Shown here one piece after another: positions 1 to 7,037 of a stretch of 17,473 bases of DNA. Origin of the DNA: CAZHRJ01 sp964534765 (lineage in GTDB: Bacteria > Lindowbacteria > 2-12-FULL-62-27); assembly GCA_964534765.1 (NCBI GenBank), contig CAZHRJ010000058.1, forward strand, positions 1 through 17,473, written 5' to 3'. Position numbers and translations under genes: made by a program. Numbering within the stretch: the stretch's first letter is position 1; each line of letters begins with the position of its first letter. The notes beneath the pieces were generated by a model. It had not been told where the DNA came from. It worked only from the letters and a program-made list of their open reading frames with translations, and ran no database searches.

Positions 1-1121
1 TCGAGGTCCTGCATGTTTCAATCCGCTCCCGCCCGCGTGGGCGGGAGAAACCCGTCGCGGTCCACGCGGAAAAACTGAGCGTAGTTGTTTCAATCCGCTC
101 CCGCCCGCGTGGGCGGGAGAAACTGTACCATGAGGCTCGCAGTGGTGCTGTTGACTAGTTTCAATCCGCTCCCGCCCGCGTGGGCGGGAGAAACAGCTTG
201 CCGGCGTTTTGGAGGCATGTCGTACACGTTTCAATCCGCTCCCGCCCGCGTGGGCGGGAGAAACGAATTCGCCGGCCATGAATTGGATGAGTGTTGAGTT
301 TCAATCCGCTCCCGCCCGCGTGGGCGGGAGAAACCACTGAGATGGCGCTGCTGGGAATGTTTGCCGGACGTTTCAATCCGCTCCCGCCCGCGTGGGCGGG
401 AGAAACCCTGTCGGCCTTGTGCGTCGATTTCGTAAGTTCTGTTTCAATCCGCTCCCGCCCGCGTGGGCGGGAGAAACGCGTACATTCCGCGAGCTTCGGG
501 TTCCTGCTCACGTTTCAATCCGCTCCCGCCCGCGTGGGCGGGAGAAACATGGTCCAGACACTCCCTTACATCATCGCTTGTGTTTCAATCCGCTCCCGCC
601 CGCGTGGGCGGGAGAAACGCGGCGTTGCCAAGCCGGATGCCCTCATGGTCCAGTTTCAATCCGCTCCCGCCCGCGTGGGCGGGAGAAACCGATACCTTTT
701 GCCTTGAGGCCACCTCATCATCTGTTTCAATCCGCTCCCGCCCGCGTGGGCGGGAGAAACGCCAATCCATGAACCAGCGCCCACGCCCGACTTCTGTTTC
801 AATCCGCTCCCGCCCGCGTGGGCGGGAGAAACGGGAAGCTCCCATGAAACGATCGGCGGTTCAGACGAGTTTCAATCCGCTCCCGCCCGCGTGGGCGGGA
901 GAAACGGTCGCCGTTCGACACGATCGTGCCGGCGAATAAGTTTCAATCCGCTCCCGCCCGCGTGGGCGGGAGAAACCCACACAGGCGATCCATTCAGCGA
1001 TCTATTTACACGTTTCAATCCGCTCCCGCCCGCGTGGGCGGGAGAAACCCCGACATGGACTAGGCTTGACACAAAGCCTGAGAAGTTTCAATCCGCTCCC
1101 GCCCGCGTGGGCGGGAGAAAC
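1..1121 (-). CRISPR. CRISPR array, subtype I-C-like repeats, at least 16 repeats and 15 complete spacers (cut by left window edge)
   Basis: Sixteen identical 37-bp repeats lie at 15-51, 87-123, 158-194, 228-264, 298-334, 370-406, 441-477, 512-548, 582-618, 653-689, 724-760, 796-832, 869-905, 940-976, 1012-1048 and 1085-1121. The spacers are 33-36 bp and all different. Positions 1-14 look like the end of a further spacer, so the array continues to the left. On the minus strand each repeat reads GTTT, then a perfect 9-bp hairpin (CTCCCGCCC / GGGCGGGAG, loop ACGC), then the 11-nt tail CGGATTGAAAC. The ATTGAAAC end and the cas2-proximal leader show that transcription runs leftward. The 11 nt after the stem match the 5' handle length known for Cas5c/Cas5d-processed crRNAs. 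No repeat shows decay, so the distal end is not in this window. Confidence 0.99.
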
Positions 1122-1312
1122 CCAGCTCATCTATAACTCATAGCATCCGTAGAATCCAGAAAGGCCGTATCGCGCTTGTCTGATTCACATTTGAAATAGC
1201 GCATGACTTCAATCTCATTCCAATCGCAACATTCACGATTTCAACGCTCACCGATGATCGCGATTCCAAGCGACAGCGGCCATTGCTTGGTATCCGCGCA
1301 CCCCCGCCAGCC
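1122..1312 (-). promoter_or_regulatory. CRISPR leader between cas2 and the array
   Basis: This 191-bp stretch has no credible gene and lies between the cas2 stop and the first repeat, the usual place for a leader that carries the array promoter and integration signals. It is AT-richer than its neighbours near the repeat. On the minus strand an AT-rich TATAGA-like hexamer sits about 12 bp before the first repeat, but no convincing -35 is spaced from it, so I do not place the promoter exactly. On the plus strand, 1237-1253 resembles the start of the repeat (TTCAA, then CGCTC) and 1205-1226 has two more TTCAATC/TCCAATC-like words. These may be degenerate repeat sequence or chance. Confidence 0.7.
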
Positions 1313-1603
1313 TCAAATGACCAAAGGGTCTTCAAGATCAATTGGGCGGCCAACGCCCGCATGCTCGATTCTCTTTCGAGCGGCATCATCCAGAAAATAG
1401 AACCTCAAACTGTCCTTCTTCGAATCCATCTCGTCGATCAGTCTCGCCCGAAGCATGACCCACTGTTTTTGCTCTACCACACACTCGAAAACAGATTTCT
1501 GAACACGTAATCCGTAATCCTTGCATGCCCTCGCCACCCGCCGGAGGCGCTTCCTGCCGGCCGCATCCTCCGTGTTCACATCGTAGGTGACGACGACCAA
1601 CAT
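1313..1603 (-). CDS. cas2: CRISPR-associated endonuclease Cas2 (subtype I-C type)
   Basis: Cas2 is the small ferredoxin-fold dimer that bridges two Cas1 dimers in the spacer-integration complex. The 96-residue protein starts MLVVVTYDVNTEDAAGRKRL, the conserved Cas2 N-terminus with the metal-site aspartate at D8. It continues with the family's VQKSVFEC strand and a C-terminal RFYFLDD segment. This pattern is characteristic of I-C Cas2. I chose the ATG at 1603 because it overlaps the cas1 stop (TGATG), giving translational coupling. A GTG 15 bases upstream (1618) would add five residues without family support. It is the last gene of the cas4-cas1-cas2 unit and is followed by the leader and array. 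Confidence 0.97.
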   Translation of the reverse strand: MLVVVTYDVNTEDAAGRKRLRRVARACKDYGLRVQKSVFECVVEQKQWVMLRARLIDEMDSKKDSLRFYFLDDAARKRIEHAGVGRPIDLEDPLVI

Positions 1604-2634
1604 CAGCGAGGAACACACGGCGGATACGAGGGCAGATCACCGCGAATCGTCCGCGCCAGAAGTTTCGCCTGAAGAAACGGCAACTGTCCGACCCGCGCCT
1701 TTTGGTCCAAGAGCGGATGTGTCACCTCATCCTGCTTGCGCTCCTGATACGCCTTCAGGATCGCCCTTCGCGTCGCGTCGTCCATTTCAATCGAGCCGCC
1801 CTCACGCTTTACAAAACCGCCGCCGGCGACCTGCCCCCGATTGATCAGAGCCAGAACCAGCCGGTCGGCGATGAGCGGCCGGAATTCCTCCATCAAATCC
1901 AGCGCCAGCGACGGCCGGCCCGGCCGGTCCACGTGGAGAAATCCAACCGACGGATCCAGTCCCGCGGCCGTCAGCGCTGCGACGCAGTCGTGCAAAAGGA
2001 GCGCGTATGAAAACGACAAAAGCGCATTGATCGGATCCAGCGGCGGACGGCGCGTCCGTTCGTTCATCCCAAACGTCTCACGATTTTTTCGAACCATGCA
2101 CGAGAACGCCGAAAAATACGACCGTGCCGACTCCCCTTCGTGTCCCCGAATCTCATCGAGTGTGCCCGCCTTCCCGCTCGCCTCAATGCTGTACGCCAGA
2201 TCGCCCGCCGATTTTTCCAGCCGCGCAGTGTCCGCCTCCTGATCCGATTCCCTGGCCGCCCGCAACATCAGTCCGCGCGCGTTCTGCAATTTTCCCGCCA
2301 CAAACGATCGTCCGAGTTCGAGCGCTTGGTCTGCCCGGTCCGCCCATCGGAATTGTTCGCGCCGCAGAAGAACGTTGCCCGAGCACGGCGCATCCACGCG
2401 CGCTATGAGGCGCCCGTGTTCGGATAAAAAGGTGATGGGCACACCAGCCTCGCCGCACAATTCCATCAACCCCGGGCTGACCATGACGTTTCCAAACAGC
2501 GCGACCGACTCGACGTGATGGATCGGCACCGCCAGCTTCGTCTCCCGCTCGATGTCGACCTTGATCGTCAGATGATCCCGGTGTACGTACGCGCCCTGAC
2601 TGACGACATAGAGCGTGTTCTGTTTGAGTTCCAC
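1603..2634 (-). CDS. cas1: CRISPR-associated endonuclease Cas1 (subtype I-C type)
   Basis: Cas1 is the spacer integrase and acts with Cas2, probably after Cas4 trimming. The protein has 343 residues, normal length for I-C Cas1. The N-terminus (NTLYVVSQGAYVHRD) and the ITFLSEHGR and SGNVLLRREQ segments are typical of the subtype. The catalytic metal-binding residues are visible: E166 in GHEG, H234 in VGFLH, and D246 with E249/E250 in LDLMEEFRP. Nothing looks damaged. The start is a GTG three bases after the cas4 stop, and the stop overlaps the cas2 start. The adaptation genes therefore look intact and co-translated. Confidence 0.98.
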   Translation of the reverse strand: MELKQNTLYVVSQGAYVHRDHLTIKVDIERETKLAVPIHHVESVALFGNVMVSPGLMELCGEAGVPITFLSEHGRLIARVDAPCSGNVLLRREQFRWADRADQALELGRSFVAGKLQNARGLMLRAARESDQEADTARLEKSAGDLAYSIEASGKAGTLDEIRGHEGESARSYFSAFSCMVRKNRETFGMNERTRRPPLDPINALLSFSYALLLHDCVAALTAAGLDPSVGFLHVDRPGRPSLALDLMEEFRPLIADRLVLALINRGQVAGGGFVKREGGSIEMDDATRRAILKAYQERKQDEVTHPLLDQKARVGQLPFLQAKLLARTIRGDLPSYPPCVPR

Positions 2635-2637
2635 GGC

Positions 2638-3252
2638 TTAAACGGTTCCCGGAATAAAAAGCGCGTTTCGGAATCTCTCGACCCGTGCCGGCTTCGATGT
2701 GATTTCAGGCATGCAGATACCGCGCAAGGAACAACCATCGCATTTGGGCAAAAGAACCGCCGCGGGAATCACGCGCGCCCGCACAAGCTCGCGGACTTCG
2801 TCAATCGTCCGCAAGGTCAGGCTCCGAAGTTCTCCGGTGAACGGCACCTCACGCCGGCGCCGAGCCGTGGCATGAAAAATCGCCCCGGCCGGAACGCGAA
2901 CGCCGATCATTTCCTCAAGACACAACCCTTGCGCGCAGAGCTGAACGTCGTCATTGTCCCACTTGCGCCGCCGGCCGCGTTTGTAATCCACCGGATACGG
3001 AACTTCCGTCCCGTCCTCCCCGCGCTGAAACTCAACGATATCGGCCTTCCCCGTCAGACCGAGTTTCCGCGAAAACAGCGGCAACGCCCGCACGATCCGA
3101 ACGCCCAGCCGCTCCTCCACGCCGGGTGTATCCGTTCGACTGTGGAGAATCGATCCTTCAAGCGTGAATTGATTCTCCTCAAACACGCCCTCGACGTGCA
3201 TCAACGCGCACCGACGGGGGCAGTAGACATACTGATTCAGCGCCGAAATCAT
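2638..3252 (-). CDS. cas4: CRISPR-associated exonuclease Cas4 (subtype I-C type)
   Basis: Cas4 is a RecB-family nuclease with an iron-sulphur cluster that trims prespacers and helps select PAM and orientation. Counting from the chosen start, the cluster cysteines are C11 (in YCPRRC, with C15 nearby) and C171, C174 and C180 in CDGCSLRGIC. Nuclease residues are H37, D71 in GKADIVEF, and D89/K91 in VDYKRG, followed by the QLCAQ motif. The usual VEYK glutamate is aspartate here. I chose the ATG at 3252 because GGAGGAG lies 6 bases before it. An ATG at 3297 would give 219 residues and cannot be excluded. The gene is divergent from the vapB-like gene and probably needs its own promoter, because the toxin-antitoxin pair separates it from the upstream cas operon. 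Confidence 0.95.
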   Translation of the reverse strand: MISALNQYVYCPRRCALMHVEGVFEENQFTLEGSILHSRTDTPGVEERLGVRIVRALPLFSRKLGLTGKADIVEFQRGEDGTEVPYPVDYKRGRRRKWDNDDVQLCAQGLCLEEMIGVRVPAGAIFHATARRRREVPFTGELRSLTLRTIDEVRELVRARVIPAAVLLPKCDGCSLRGICMPEITSKPARVERFRNALFIPGTV

Positions 3253-3282
3253 CACCGGCTCCTCCGGCCCGGCCGAAAAAAA

Positions 3283-3318
3283 TTGCCGATCATCCATCAG
3301 TGTGGTATAAAATCCTCA
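3283..3318 (+). promoter_or_regulatory. Candidate sigma70-type promoter of the vapBC pair, predicting a leaderless mRNA
   Basis: TTGCCG at 3283-3288 (4 of 6 bases of the -35 consensus) and TATAAA at 3306-3311 (-10) are separated by 17 bp. Transcription would begin about 6-7 bases after the -10, at or very near the antitoxin ATG (3318), and there is no Shine-Dalgarno sequence before that ATG. A short inverted repeat, AGTGT at 3299-3303 and ACACT at 3329-3333, brackets the -10 and the start codon. It could serve as an operator for the autorepression typical of toxin-antitoxin pairs, but 5-bp arms are weak evidence. Confidence 0.45.
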
Positions 3319-3572
3319 TGGGTGCATTACACTTTCAGGCCGTGGTCGGATTGGATCACAAAATAGAAATTGCGTTGCCTGCATCGGTTCCTGCCGGACC
3401 CGTGGATGTTGTGGTGAACATTCCGGAAATAAAATCCCCGCAGACTGGAAACAGATCCAAAGAACTTGTCTCATGGCTGAATGAGATTAAATTGTTCAGC
3501 GAACAATTTAAGGGAAGGCACATCAACCTTTCGCAAGCCGTCATCGACAATCGCCGCAACGAAAGATACTGA
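3318..3572 (+). CDS. Probable VapB-type antitoxin
   Basis: This 84-residue protein is encoded directly before a PIN-domain toxin, with the stop overlapping the toxin start (TGATG). That is the standard layout of a VapBC type II toxin-antitoxin pair. Residues 5-36 form an alternating strand pattern (HFQAVVG, KIEIALP, PVDVVVNIP) like the small DNA-binding or structural N-terminal part of such antitoxins. The C-terminal tail ends in an arginine-rich NRRNERY, the kind of segment that antitoxins insert into the acidic PIN active site. A GTG at 3300 would add six residues, but the ATG at 3318 fits the promoter better. The exact antitoxin family is not recognised. Confidence 0.75.
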   Translation: MGALHFQAVVGLDHKIEIALPASVPAGPVDVVVNIPEIKSPQTGNRSKELVSWLNEIKLFSEQFKGRHINLSQAVIDNRRNERY

Positions 3573-3997
3573 TGCCGCTTTACGTTGACACCAGCGCCGT
3601 CGTCAAAATCTTTGCCGCCGAACCCGGCGCCGACGAAATCCGAAAAGCGGCCGCGGAGGCCGGATCGCTGACCGTAGGCTGGCTGACGCCTCTGGAGTTT
3701 CGTTCGGCGCTGTTCAAGAAAGTTCGAGAGGGGATTTTGACGGCGGATGAGGTCAGGAAGATTATTGACAAGTTTTCGACATCCACGACTCCGAAAATCC
3801 AAGCCATCCCTTTTTCGTCCGACATCCTGAAAAAAAGCATCGAACTGATGGACAAACACGGCCAAGCCGGTCTTCGATCGCTTGACTGCCTTCAAATCGC
3901 CACCGCCGCCGTCAGCGGCGCCGACGGATTCCTGACTTCTGACGTGTCGCAATCGGAATTTGCGCGGACCGCCGGATTGCAGGTTCAAGTGTTTTGA
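3572..3997 (+). CDS. vapC: PIN-domain ribonuclease toxin (VapC-type)
   Basis: The product is a 141-residue single PIN domain, the normal size for VapC toxins, which cleave RNA with metal ions. The acidic active-site residues are all present: D6 in LYVDTSAVVK, E42 in PLEFRSAL, D105 in SLDCLQIATA and D124 in FLTSD. The gene is translationally coupled to the antitoxin gene. It ends 8 bp before the end of the convergent cas3, with no recognisable terminator between them. The pair lies on the opposite strand between interference and adaptation genes, splitting what is normally one operon. It could act as an addiction module that stabilises the locus, or it could be an incidental insertion. Confidence 0.93.
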   Translation: MPLYVDTSAVVKIFAAEPGADEIRKAAAEAGSLTVGWLTPLEFRSALFKKVREGILTADEVRKIIDKFSTSTTPKIQAIPFSSDILKKSIELMDKHGQAGLRSLDCLQIATAAVSGADGFLTSDVSQSEFARTAGLQVQVF

Positions 3998-4005
3998 TCC
4001 GCCGC

Positions 4006-6201
4006 TCATATCACAAATGCCCCGCTGTCGGATTTTATGAGCGGTAGCACACCGGCCATGTAGCCAATGAACGCGTCGTACTTCCCGTTCCATGCCATGA
4101 GCTCGTCGCGTCCTCTCACCGGACGAACCGGCAAAATCTTCAACTTGTTCCGCCAAATCTGAACGCTCGCCTCCTGAACGGCGCGCCATGAAACTTTTTC
4201 GCCGGACTCGATACGCTGGACAAGCTCTTCGTCGATGACGGCAGTGATGGTGTCAGAGTCGATGACTCGGAAAAGACGGGATACTTCCGGATAATCAAAT
4301 CTCCCCTCTGCCGTAGCGATGCCGACGCCGCGCGTGTCCGGATCCTCCCTGACCTCGCGGCGCATCGATTCCGTAACAAAAGATGGACTGACGGTTCCGT
4401 CCGCGAAGAAATCCGCAAGAATGCGCGATGAAAGCTTGAATCTCGCGTGCGCGGGTAGCATTGAATCCTTCAAACGGATGTCATACACGCAGGCTTCTTC
4501 ATATTCCGCCTCACGATTGACGCGGCCGCCCAGCTGGATCAGATTCACAAGCCCGCAGGACTCCCGGAAGGCTGTGCGAAATGAAAGGTCAAGACCCGCT
4601 TCGACACAGCTGGTGGCAACAAATATCCATTCCGTGTCGGATTTGTCAGACAGACGCAGTTTGACCCGCTTGATGACCGGCTCTCGATCGCGCGGGGCGA
4701 GGGCTGTCGATAGATGCTCGATGCGCTCCCGCCCGGACTTGCGGCTGACAGCCTCGGCGACAACCGCCGCGGATTGAACAGTGTTCAAAACCATGAGCCT
4801 CGGTCCCGGAAACTCGAAGACCATCGAAACGAGTTTTTCCAAATCCAACGGTTCCGGCCTTGTCTCGTATCGAACCCGGCTCGTTTCGAATTCGGCGGCC
4901 TCCCGGCGCAGATTCTCTGAAACCAGATCGGGAACATTCATTGGCGGGTCTGAAAATTCCGGGAGCGTCCAAAACCGCGCCAGGCTCCCTGACGCGAGGA
5001 CAAAGTGACAGCCCCAGTCATCCGCCAACTCGCGTATCCACAGCCAAGCCTGTTTCCAAAGATGGGCCGGTAGCGCCGCATGGGCTTCGTCTATGAAAAC
5101 CGCCGACCCGGCGATTTGATGAAGTTTCCGCACGGATGCAGGCCGATGGCCGGCCAGCGTCTCGAAAAACTGAACCGCCGTCGTTACGACAATGGGAGCG
5201 TCCCATCGCGCGGCGAGGTGACGGAGGGATACGTCGGCAAATTCAGCGCGATGGTGGTGCGGCACAACTGCTTCGTCCGCGCTCTCACCGGGGAGCGCGA
5301 TGGCATCACGCAAAACGGAGACGCATTGGTCGATGATATTTGTAAATGGAAGGACGACAAAAACACGGCGCAAGCCTCTTGTCTTCGCAACGCTCAACAA
5401 GTGTGCCATCACGGCCGTCGTTTTCCCCGATCCAACGGGACTGTCGCACGCTCGAATGGATGGTTCGACATCTGCGTCCCGGCATGCCTGATATATTTTA
5501 TGCCGGACATTGGCGCGTTTGCCGCCGCCATTTCGTCCCAGACGCGCAACGTAGTCATCGAGCCACGCGAGGCGATCTCCTGGGCGAAGCGGCAAAGACG
5601 CAGGTTGAACGACACCATCGAAGTGCCGCGCGGTATCGGAATGGTCGGCATCGACGAGACAGGAAAGAGCCATTCGCCGCCAGAGACCGCCTTCGACGCT
5701 TTGACGGGATGAAACGGGCGCCTCTATCGGGATGTGTTTTCTGTGTTCTGAAACATATTCGGGCAATTCCTGCCGAGTCCGTTCAATGAGATGCATGTCG
5801 CGGAAATAATTATTCTTCTTTTCCTCCAATTCCCGGAGAAGGGACGGAAGACCGATGTGGTGCGCGTAAACAAGGAGCGCGGCGGGGATGTCTACCAGAT
5901 TCGGATCCAGAAGATATGCCACTCCAGCATCGACATGATTGACAGGCAGGCGCGTACCGTCACCGCTGTGCAAGGCCCCCTGATTTTCGACGCAAAGTTT
6001 CCCAATGTCGTGGAAGACGGCCGCGGTCTGAACCGTGTCAACGAATCTGGAACGGTCGGCGGGCAACCGAAAATATCGCGATACTTCCGTGGCGAACCGC
6101 TTGGCAGATTCGGCGACTGAGAGGATGTGGTCAGGATAGGTCTGCGCCGCCGCCCCGTCGCGGCCGCTATGTGCGAGAGGAATCACCTCCGGTGCTGTCA
6201 T
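4006..6201 (-). CDS. cas3: Cas3 nuclease-helicase of effector set B (complete HD plus DExH)
   Basis: Cas3 is recruited to target-bound Cascade and degrades DNA. The 731-residue protein is full length. Residue numbers are from the ATG at 6201, which overlaps the cas7 stop (ATGA). An in-frame start at 6264 lies inside cas7 and is unlikely. HD-nuclease features are H25 (DHILSV), H64-D65 (FHDIGKL), H89 (VNHVDAG) and H114-H115 (AHHIG). Helicase features are Walker A SPVGSGKT (K260), DEAH (371-374) and motif VI QLGGRVNRE (556-564). The motif III position reads ASGS rather than the common SSAT. The gene comes last in its module, after cas7, unlike the first position usual in I-C operons. Its C-terminal end was copied into the decayed fragment at 14063-14536. 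Confidence 0.95.
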   Translation of the reverse strand: MTAPEVIPLAHSGRDGAAAQTYPDHILSVAESAKRFATEVSRYFRLPADRSRFVDTVQTAAVFHDIGKLCVENQGALHSGDGTRLPVNHVDAGVAYLLDPNLVDIPAALLVYAHHIGLPSLLRELEEKKNNYFRDMHLIERTRQELPEYVSEHRKHIPIEAPVSSRQSVEGGLWRRMALSCLVDADHSDTARHFDGVVQPASLPLRPGDRLAWLDDYVARLGRNGGGKRANVRHKIYQACRDADVEPSIRACDSPVGSGKTTAVMAHLLSVAKTRGLRRVFVVLPFTNIIDQCVSVLRDAIALPGESADEAVVPHHHRAEFADVSLRHLAARWDAPIVVTTAVQFFETLAGHRPASVRKLHQIAGSAVFIDEAHAALPAHLWKQAWLWIRELADDWGCHFVLASGSLARFWTLPEFSDPPMNVPDLVSENLRREAAEFETSRVRYETRPEPLDLEKLVSMVFEFPGPRLMVLNTVQSAAVVAEAVSRKSGRERIEHLSTALAPRDREPVIKRVKLRLSDKSDTEWIFVATSCVEAGLDLSFRTAFRESCGLVNLIQLGGRVNREAEYEEACVYDIRLKDSMLPAHARFKLSSRILADFFADGTVSPSFVTESMRREVREDPDTRGVGIATAEGRFDYPEVSRLFRVIDSDTITAVIDEELVQRIESGEKVSWRAVQEASVQIWRNKLKILPVRPVRGRDELMAWNGKYDAFIGYMAGVLPLIKSDSGAFVI

Positions 6202-7037
6202 ACGGCCATGAGATCCCGACAGCCACCCGCCTTCGCCCGGATATCCTCCGGCACATCGGCCCAACTCGGGATATTATAGTCGTCGATCGCCGCTGGCTTG
6301 TCGTCCTTATTCTTCATGCGCGGCGTGAGCGCGTCAATCAGCCGAAAATCCGAGAATGACCCAATGGGAGATTTATGTTCAACCGACCACGCGTGGAGAA
6401 TACCGACCATCGGCCTGACCATCGACCGGGTGTGGTCGTAGATGTACGGGATGACACGATACAAAAGGTCGATGTCCCGTTCCTCGCAACCGGATTTCCT
6501 GGCGGCGGTCGGATTCACAAAGAATGGAACGGTATAAACGCCGTGGCGGACGACACGAAATCCCAGCGGCGCCATTCCACGATCCTTGCCCTCCTCGACG
6601 CCCGCCTTGTTCGTGAACGTCATCCGCTCAATATCGACCGGAGCTACCGACAAGCCGACGCCGAAGTGGACGGCGCCGGTGCGAATCGACTCGCCCTTTC
6701 CCTCTTCAAGAAAAGTGTTTCCAAATACTCGACCATCCCAGAAAGTCTTCTGAAAGTCGTCAAATTTCTCCTTGCACATCTTGTCGATCCTTTCTCGATC
6801 CCGCCCGCGTGATTCGAGAATTTCGAATTCGGCCGAATCAAGTCCCTTCCCGACCCCTTGCCAGACCGGTCCCTCCTTGTCGCCGACAAGGTCGCGGATT
6901 TTCCGCTTGACCGAAACAGGGGAAATCTCACCCCGATTGTCGGGCCTCTGCCTTGGGTCGCTGTCCTGATCGGGATTACCGTTTGGATTTGACATTCGAA
7001 CTTCGAGAATCAGCAGTCCCGTTGTCCGCTTGATCAT
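6198..7037 (-). CDS. cas7: Cas7 backbone protein of effector set B (Csd2-like)
   Basis: Cas7 polymerises along the crRNA to form the Cascade backbone. The 279-residue protein begins with the RAMP strand and the NPNGNPDQDSDPR signature (17-29), followed by VKRKIRDLV (43-51), which matches the Csd2/Csh2 group of Cas7 proteins. A central WDGRVFGNTF segment and the IRTGAVHFGVGLSVAP strand are also family-like. Its ATG at 7037 overlaps the cas8-like stop (ATGA), with AAGGAGG seven bases upstream. It is the only cas7 in the window, although two sets of cas5 and cas8 are present. It must therefore serve set B alone or both sets. Confidence 0.93.
   Translation of the reverse strand: MIKRTTGLLILEVRMSNPNGNPDQDSDPRQRPDNRGEISPVSVKRKIRDLVGDKEGPVWQGVGKGLDSAEFEILESRGRDRERIDKMCKEKFDDFQKTFWDGRVFGNTFLEEGKGESIRTGAVHFGVGLSVAPVDIERMTFTNKAGVEEGKDRGMAPLGFRVVRHGVYTVPFFVNPTAARKSGCEERDIDLLYRVIPYIYDHTRSMVRPMVGILHAWSVEHKSPIGSFSDFRLIDALTPRMKNKDDKPAAIDDYNIPSWADVPEDIRAKAGGCRDLMAV

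Noticed and set aside
85..1136. Several open frames of 66-158 codons across the CRISPR array on both strands
   Set aside because: They are periodic translations of the 37-bp repeat (NPLPPAWAGET or VSPAHAGGSGLK motifs) with changing frames through spacers, not genes.
3298..3335. A matching -35/-10 pair for cas4 on the minus strand
   Set aside because: A TATACC-like -10 exists at 3310-3305, but no acceptable -35 is found at 16-18 bp spacing.
2515..3366. A 283-codon plus-strand open frame
   Set aside because: It is antisense to cas1 and cas4, both with clear catalytic motifs; long antisense frames are expected at this GC content.
3998..4062. Insertion-sequence ends or target duplications around vapBC
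   Set aside because: No inverted terminal repeats or matching direct repeats were seen at the borders of the pair.
3356..4189. A 277-codon minus-strand open frame over vapBC
   Set aside because: It is antisense to the PIN toxin with a full active site and overlaps the end of cas3; it has no recognisable motifs.
5080..5712. A 210-codon plus-strand open frame
   Set aside because: Antisense shadow of the helicase and HD region of the intact cas3.
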